A stretch of DNA of 10,097 nucleotides, taken from the NCBI GenBank assembly GCA_020850785.1, contig JADZDZ010000326.1, positions 1-10,097 of the forward strand, in the 5' to 3' direction. Shown here piece by piece: positions 7,004 to 10,097 of the stretch; position 1 is the first letter of the stretch, and each line of letters opens with the position of its first letter. The position numbers and the translations under genes were made by a program. A model generated the notes under the pieces. It saw nothing but the letters and a program-made list of their open reading frames with translations, searched no databases and was not told the origin of the DNA. The DNA is from Candidatus Sumerlaeota bacterium (lineage in GTDB: Bacteria > Sumerlaeota > Sumerlaeia > SLMS01).

Positions 7004-7636
7004 ATGCCACTCGGATTGCTTGGCAAGAAAATCGGAATGACGCAGCTCTTCGATGAGAAGGGTGCGATCATTCCTGTGACGCTGATCGAGGCGGGGCCGT
7101 GCCCCGTGATCCAGAAGCGCACGGAAGAGAACGACGGCTACAATGCCGTCCAGATTGGCTTCGACGCGAAGCCGGAGCGGCTTGTGAACAAGCCCACGGC
7201 GGGCCATGCGAAGAAAGCGGGCGTTGCAGCCCAGCGTTACGTGCGCGAGTTCCGCGGCGAGGAGACAACCGGCCTCAATGTCGGGGAATCACTCTCCGTG
7301 AAGATATTCAAGGCGGGCGATTTGGTTGATGTCATTGGCACCACGAAGGGGCGTGGCTACACGTCCGTCCGCAAGCGCCACGGCAGCAAGCCCGGTCCGC
7401 TGAGCCACGGCTCCATGTACCACAACCGTCCGGGATCGAACGGCGGCTCCTCGCAGCCCGCACGCACCTTCCCCGGAAAGCCGCTTGCCGGTCATGACGG
7501 CACGCTTCGCGTCACCGCGAAGAACCTTCAGATCGTGCGCGCCGATGAGGAAAAGAACATCCTCATCATCAAGGGTTCGGTCCCTGGCGCCAACGGTGGC
7601 GATGTGATGATCCGCAAGGGTGCGGCGAAGAAGTAA
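7004..7636 (+). CDS. rplC: 50S ribosomal protein L3
   Basis: L3 (uL3) is an early-assembling 23S rRNA-binding protein whose long loop reaches towards the peptidyl transferase centre. With the ATG at 7004 the protein has 210 residues, as in E. coli (209). It starts with the typical G-L-L-G-K-K-I-G-M-T-Q-L-F. It has K-G-R-G-Y at 115-119 and the extended-loop region R-H-G-S-K-P-G-P-L-S-H-G-S-M-Y-H, followed by R-P-G-S-N-G-G-S-S-Q-P. It ends with the conserved V-P-G-A-N-G-G-D-V-M-I. The 24 codons upstream to GTG 6932 have no family match and are excluded. It lies 34 nt before rplD. Confidence 0.98.
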   Translation: MPLGLLGKKIGMTQLFDEKGAIIPVTLIEAGPCPVIQKRTEENDGYNAVQIGFDAKPERLVNKPTAGHAKKAGVAAQRYVREFRGEETTGLNVGESLSVKIFKAGDLVDVIGTTKGRGYTSVRKRHGSKPGPLSHGSMYHNRPGSNGGSSQPARTFPGKPLAGHDGTLRVTAKNLQIVRADEEKNILIIKGSVPGANGGDVMIRKGAAKK

Positions 7637-7670
7637 CGAGTTTCTCTGATTGGAAGATGAGGCTGATAAG

Positions 7671-8321
7671 ATGCCGACGTTGAAGACAAAAAAACAGACG
7701 GGTGCCGCGGGAGCCGACTTCGAGCTTTCACCGGCCGTCTTTGAGGCGGAGCAGAACGCGGTTCTGGTTCGCGAGGTGTACACGGCGTGGATGACAAACC
7801 AGCGTCAGGGCACGCATTCCACCAAGACCCGCGGCTTCGTGAGCGGCGGTGGCAAGAAGCCCTGGAAGCAGAAGCACACGGGCCGCGCCCGTCAGGGCTC
7901 CATCCGCGCGCCGCAGTGGCGCGGCGGTGCGATCGTGTTCGGCCCGCTTCCGCGCACGTATCAGGAGAAGGTGAACAAGAAGAAGCGTCAGGCGGCATTC
8001 CGCGCGGTGCTTTCCTCCAAGCATGCCGCGGGCGAAATCATCGTCGTTGATGCGCTGGACTTCCAGAAGAAGTCGGACATGAAGACGAAGGCTGTCGTGG
8101 AATTGCTGGAGAAGCTCGGCGCGAAGGGGAAGACCCTGATCGTCGTGAAGGAACGCAACGAGGGCCTCAGCCGCGCGGCCGGCAACCTTGCGGGCTCCAC
8201 GCAGACGCCCGTGAAGGTCGCGACCGTCAATGCGATCTCCATCTATGACCTTCTTGTGGCAAGCACGCTGGTCATCACGGCGGATGCGCTGAACGAATTG
8301 CAGGAGAGACTCGCCAAATGA
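7671..8321 (+). CDS. rplD: 50S ribosomal protein L4
   Basis: L4 (uL4) binds 23S rRNA and its loop lines the peptide exit tunnel; in E. coli it also represses its own S10 operon. The ATG at 7671, with GAGG eight bases before it, gives 216 residues, slightly longer than E. coli's 201. The extra length is mostly a Lys/Thr/Ala-rich N-terminus (residues 1-15). The tunnel-loop signature lies at 61-86 (G-K-K-P-W-K-Q-K-H-T-G-R-A-R-Q-G-S-I-R-A, then P-Q-W-R-G-G). The typical C-terminal I-Y-D-L-L-V-A-S-T-L-V-I-T is present. A TTG at 7650 in the same frame is a less likely start. The stop overlaps rplW by ATGA (8318-8321). No E. coli-like S10 leader could be identified, so L4 autoregulation here is unproven. 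Confidence 0.98.
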   Translation: MPTLKTKKQTGAAGADFELSPAVFEAEQNAVLVREVYTAWMTNQRQGTHSTKTRGFVSGGGKKPWKQKHTGRARQGSIRAPQWRGGAIVFGPLPRTYQEKVNKKKRQAAFRAVLSSKHAAGEIIVVDALDFQKKSDMKTKAVVELLEKLGAKGKTLIVVKERNEGLSRAAGNLAGSTQTPVKVATVNAISIYDLLVASTLVITADALNELQERLAK

Positions 8322-8614
8322 GCCAGAAAAGCCCCTACCAGATTATCGACCGTCCCATGATCACGGAGAAGGCGCTCGCCGGCGCCGAGCCGAAGCGTGA
8401 GTACACGTTCCGGGTCGCCCGTGGCGCGAACAAGCGCGAGATCAAGTGGGCCATTGAAACCGCCTACGGCGTGAAGGTGGAAAGCGTGAACACGGTCCTT
8501 GTGAAGGGAAAGATTCGTCACGCGCGCGTGCGCGGCGCCCGCGAGGGCAAGCGCGCCGACGTGAAGAAGGCGATCGTGAAGCTGGCCGAAGGCCAGCAGA
8601 TCGCAACGGTGTAA
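8318..8614 (+). CDS. rplW: 50S ribosomal protein L23
   Basis: L23 (uL23) sits at the tunnel exit and docks trigger factor and SRP. The 98 residues are the normal bacterial length. Family features are I-x-x-P-M-I-T-E-K-A near the start, Y-T-F-R-V, A-N-K-x-x-I-K-W-A-I-E, the V-x-S-V-N-T strand, the basic loop K-G-K-I-R-H-A-R-V-R-G, and the end K-A-I-V-K-L-A-E-G-Q-Q-I. The ATG overlaps the rplD stop, and AGGAGAG lies about nine bases upstream, so translation is probably coupled to rplD. Confidence 0.97.
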   Translation: MSQKSPYQIIDRPMITEKALAGAEPKREYTFRVARGANKREIKWAIETAYGVKVESVNTVLVKGKIRHARVRGAREGKRADVKKAIVKLAEGQQIATV

Positions 8615-8629
8615 GGAGAGAGCCAACAA

Positions 8630-9463
8630 ATGCCTATCAAGAGATTCCGCCCCTATACCCCCGTCCGGCGCACGTTGACGGTTCTTGATTTCTCTGAAAT
8701 CACGAAGTCAACGCCGGAGCGTTCGCTGATCGAGCGCATTCCCTACCGCGCGGGGCACAACAACCTTGGCCGCATCACAAGCCGCTTCCGCGGTGGCCGT
8801 CACACGCGCCTGTATCGCAAGATCGACTTCAAGCGAAACCGCAAGGACGGCATTCCCGCGAAGGTCGCGGCGATTGAGTACGATCCCTTCCGCTCCGCCA
8901 ACATCGCGCTGCTGCACTATGTTGATGGCGAGAAGGCCTACATCATTGCTCCTCAGGGCCTGAAGGTTGGCACCACGGTGATGAGCGGTCCCGATGCGGA
9001 AATCCGCGTCGGCAACTGCCTGCCGCTGGCGAACATCCCCGTCGGCACGATGGTGCATTGCGTGGAAATGCGTGCGAAGGGAGGCGCGCAGATCGGTCGC
9101 TCCGCCGGCAACGGTGTCCTGCTGCTGGCGCGCGAATCCGTGAATGCCACGCTGCGTCTGCCCTCCGGCGAAGTTCGTCTGGTTCCCGTCGTTTGCCGCG
9201 CCACGATTGGCGAGGTTGGCAACGCGGACCACGAGCTGGTGGCGATCGGCAAGGCTGGCCGTCAGCGCTGGAAGGGGAAGCGCCCGCACAACCGCGGCGT
9301 TGCCCAGAACCCTGTTGATCACCCGATGGGTGGTGGCGAAGGCAAGGCGTCCGGTGGACGCCACCCCTGCTCCCCCTGGGGCCAGAAGTCGAAGGGCCTG
9401 CGGACACGCAAGAACAGCAACCCGACGAACAAGATGATCATCAAGCGCCGTTACGCGAAGTAA
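8630..9463 (+). CDS. rplB: 50S ribosomal protein L2
   Basis: L2 (uL2) is one of the largest and most conserved 50S proteins and is needed for subunit association and peptidyl transfer. The protein has 277 residues, the usual length. It starts with K-R-F-R-P-Y-T-P-x-R-R and has the G-R-I-T-x-R-x-x-G-G-x-H RNA-binding stretch around 47-58. The C-terminal N-P-V-D-H-P at 227-232 includes the functionally important His231, followed by M-G-G-G-E-G-K and P-W-G-Q-K-S-K-G-L-R-T-R. Met replaces the His that follows D-H-P in E. coli, a known variant in other phyla. AAGGAG overlapping the rplW stop gives a strong ribosome binding site 11 bases before the ATG. Confidence 0.98.
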   Translation: MPIKRFRPYTPVRRTLTVLDFSEITKSTPERSLIERIPYRAGHNNLGRITSRFRGGRHTRLYRKIDFKRNRKDGIPAKVAAIEYDPFRSANIALLHYVDGEKAYIIAPQGLKVGTTVMSGPDAEIRVGNCLPLANIPVGTMVHCVEMRAKGGAQIGRSAGNGVLLLARESVNATLRLPSGEVRLVPVVCRATIGEVGNADHELVAIGKAGRQRWKGKRPHNRGVAQNPVDHPMGGGEGKASGGRHPCSPWGQKSKGLRTRKNSNPTNKMIIKRRYAK

Positions 9464-9492
9464 TCGACAAGGAAGGAACCGGAACTAACACA

Positions 9493-9771
9493 ATGGCCCG
9501 TTCGCTGAAGAAGCCCCCGTTCATCGAAGCCTCCCTCCTGAAGAAGGTGGAGCAGATGAACGAGAAGAATGAGAAGAAGGTGATCAAGACCTGGTCGCGC
9601 GCCTCGATGATCTCGCCGGAAATGGTGGGACACACCTTTGCCATCCACAACGGCAAGGCGTTCATCCCCGTTTTCGTCAACGAGAACATGATCGGCCACA
9701 AGCTGGGTGAATTCGCCGCAACACGCGTGTTCCGCGCGCACGGCGGCAAGACCGTGAAGGTCACGAAGTAA
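9493..9771 (+). CDS. rpsS: 30S ribosomal protein S19
   Basis: S19 (uS19) lies in the 30S head, forms a complex with S13 and touches the A-site tRNA region. The 92 residues equal the standard length. The protein shows R-S-L-K-K-P-P-F at the start, then T-W-S-R-A-S-M-I-S-P-E-M-V-G-H-T at 33-48. The diagnostic F-V-N-E-N-M-I-G-H-K-L-G-E-F-A-A-T-R is at 61-78. GGAA lies eight bases before the ATG, and a stronger GGAAGGA lies further up at 9471-9477. It is placed between rplB and rplV as in the conserved S10 operon order. Confidence 0.98.
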   Translation: MARSLKKPPFIEASLLKKVEQMNEKNEKKVIKTWSRASMISPEMVGHTFAIHNGKAFIPVFVNENMIGHKLGEFAATRVFRAHGGKTVKVTK

Positions 9772-9788
9772 CAAGGAGCCTTACGCCC

Positions 9789-10097
9789 ATGATGGGATGT
9801 ACCAGAAAAGAATCAACGAACAAGGGGCAGCCGATCATCGGCCGTTCGCTGACGCGCAATGTGCGTTGCTCGCCGCGGAAGATTCGCATGGTTGTGAACC
9901 TGATTCGCAACAAGCGCGCGGATGAGGCCCTGACGATCCTCCAGTTCACGCAGCGCCCCTCGGCGGTGCCGTTCGTGGAGCGCGCCCTCAAGGCGGCGAT
10001 CGCCTCGGCGCGCGACGTCAGCGGCGAGCCGGAGAAGCTGATCATCGGCGAGGCCATCGTTGATGACGCACCGATGATGAAGCGCATGCGCCCCGCC
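9789..10097 (+). CDS. rplV: 50S ribosomal protein L22 (3' partial)
   Basis: L22 (uL22) lines the exit tunnel with L4 and binds all 23S rRNA domains. Only the first 103 codons are in the window; the frame is open at the last base. My translation shows the family core V-R-C-S-P-R-K-I-R-M-V-V-N-L-I-R about 20 residues after the start. After it come A-L-T-I-L-Q-F-T, A-L-K-A-A-I-A-S-A and the I-V-D-D-A-P-M-M-K-R-M-R-P strand that leads into the tunnel hairpin. AAGGAG at 9773-9778, just after the rpsS stop, precedes the ATG by 10 bases. A second ATG follows immediately at 9792 and could also serve. The roughly 20-residue polar N-terminal stretch (with one Cys) is variable in the family. Confidence 0.96.
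   Translation, partial: MMGCTRKESTNKGQPIIGRSLTRNVRCSPRKIRMVVNLIRNKRADEALTILQFTQRPSAVPFVERALKAAIASARDVSGEPEKLIIGEAIVDDAPMMKRMRPA

Overview
The window is a chromosomal housekeeping region of a bacterium with GC-rich, fairly compact DNA. All supported genes lie on the + strand. The gene content (holo-ACP synthase, an LDH-like malate dehydrogenase, EF-Tu, and bacterial-type S10, L3, L4, L23, L2, S19 and L22 in canonical order) is bacterial. I cannot place the phylum with confidence. The EF-Tu N-terminus and the mix of orphan genes would fit an under-sampled Gram-negative-like lineage (PVC group, Sumerlaeota or Hydrogenedentota type), but that is a guess.

Region 1 (1-2248) is a tightly coupled trio: the 3' part of a TPR-like protein gene, acpS, and a gene for an exported helical protein of unknown family. 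Each pair overlaps by ATGA (873-876 and 1250-1253), which implies co-transcription and probably translational coupling. Region 2 (2331-3318) is mdh, followed by a perfect 16-bp palindrome (3262-3277) and a strong intrinsic terminator (3279-3318). Region 3 (3344-4757) holds a family 2 glycosyltransferase and a small tandem-domain YegP/DUF1508-like protein.

Region 4 (4758-5304) has no convincing gene. It holds a hairpin followed by a C/T tract, a good sigma70-type promoter candidate (4870-4898), and then about 400 nt of GC-rich, hairpin-forming sequence that would be the 5' leader of tuf. Region 5 (5305-10097) is tuf, a textbook terminator hairpin, and the start of the S10 ribosomal-protein operon: rpsJ-rplC-rplD-rplW-rplB-rpsS-rplV, with rplV cut by the window edge. 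Together these genes supply EF-Tu and the early-assembling 50S and 30S proteins. fusA, rpsG and rpsL are not upstream of tuf here, so the str and S10 clusters are split at this point or tuf has moved.

I found no CRISPR array, insertion sequence, tRNA, rRNA or defence system. The points most worth a second look are non-coding: the long structured tuf leader, the tuf/rpsJ terminator that S10-operon transcription must pass or restart after, and the mdh-end palindrome with terminator. Several start codons were moved downstream from the longest reading frame on Shine-Dalgarno, terminator and family-length evidence (glycosyltransferase, yegP-like, rpsJ, rplC, rplD).
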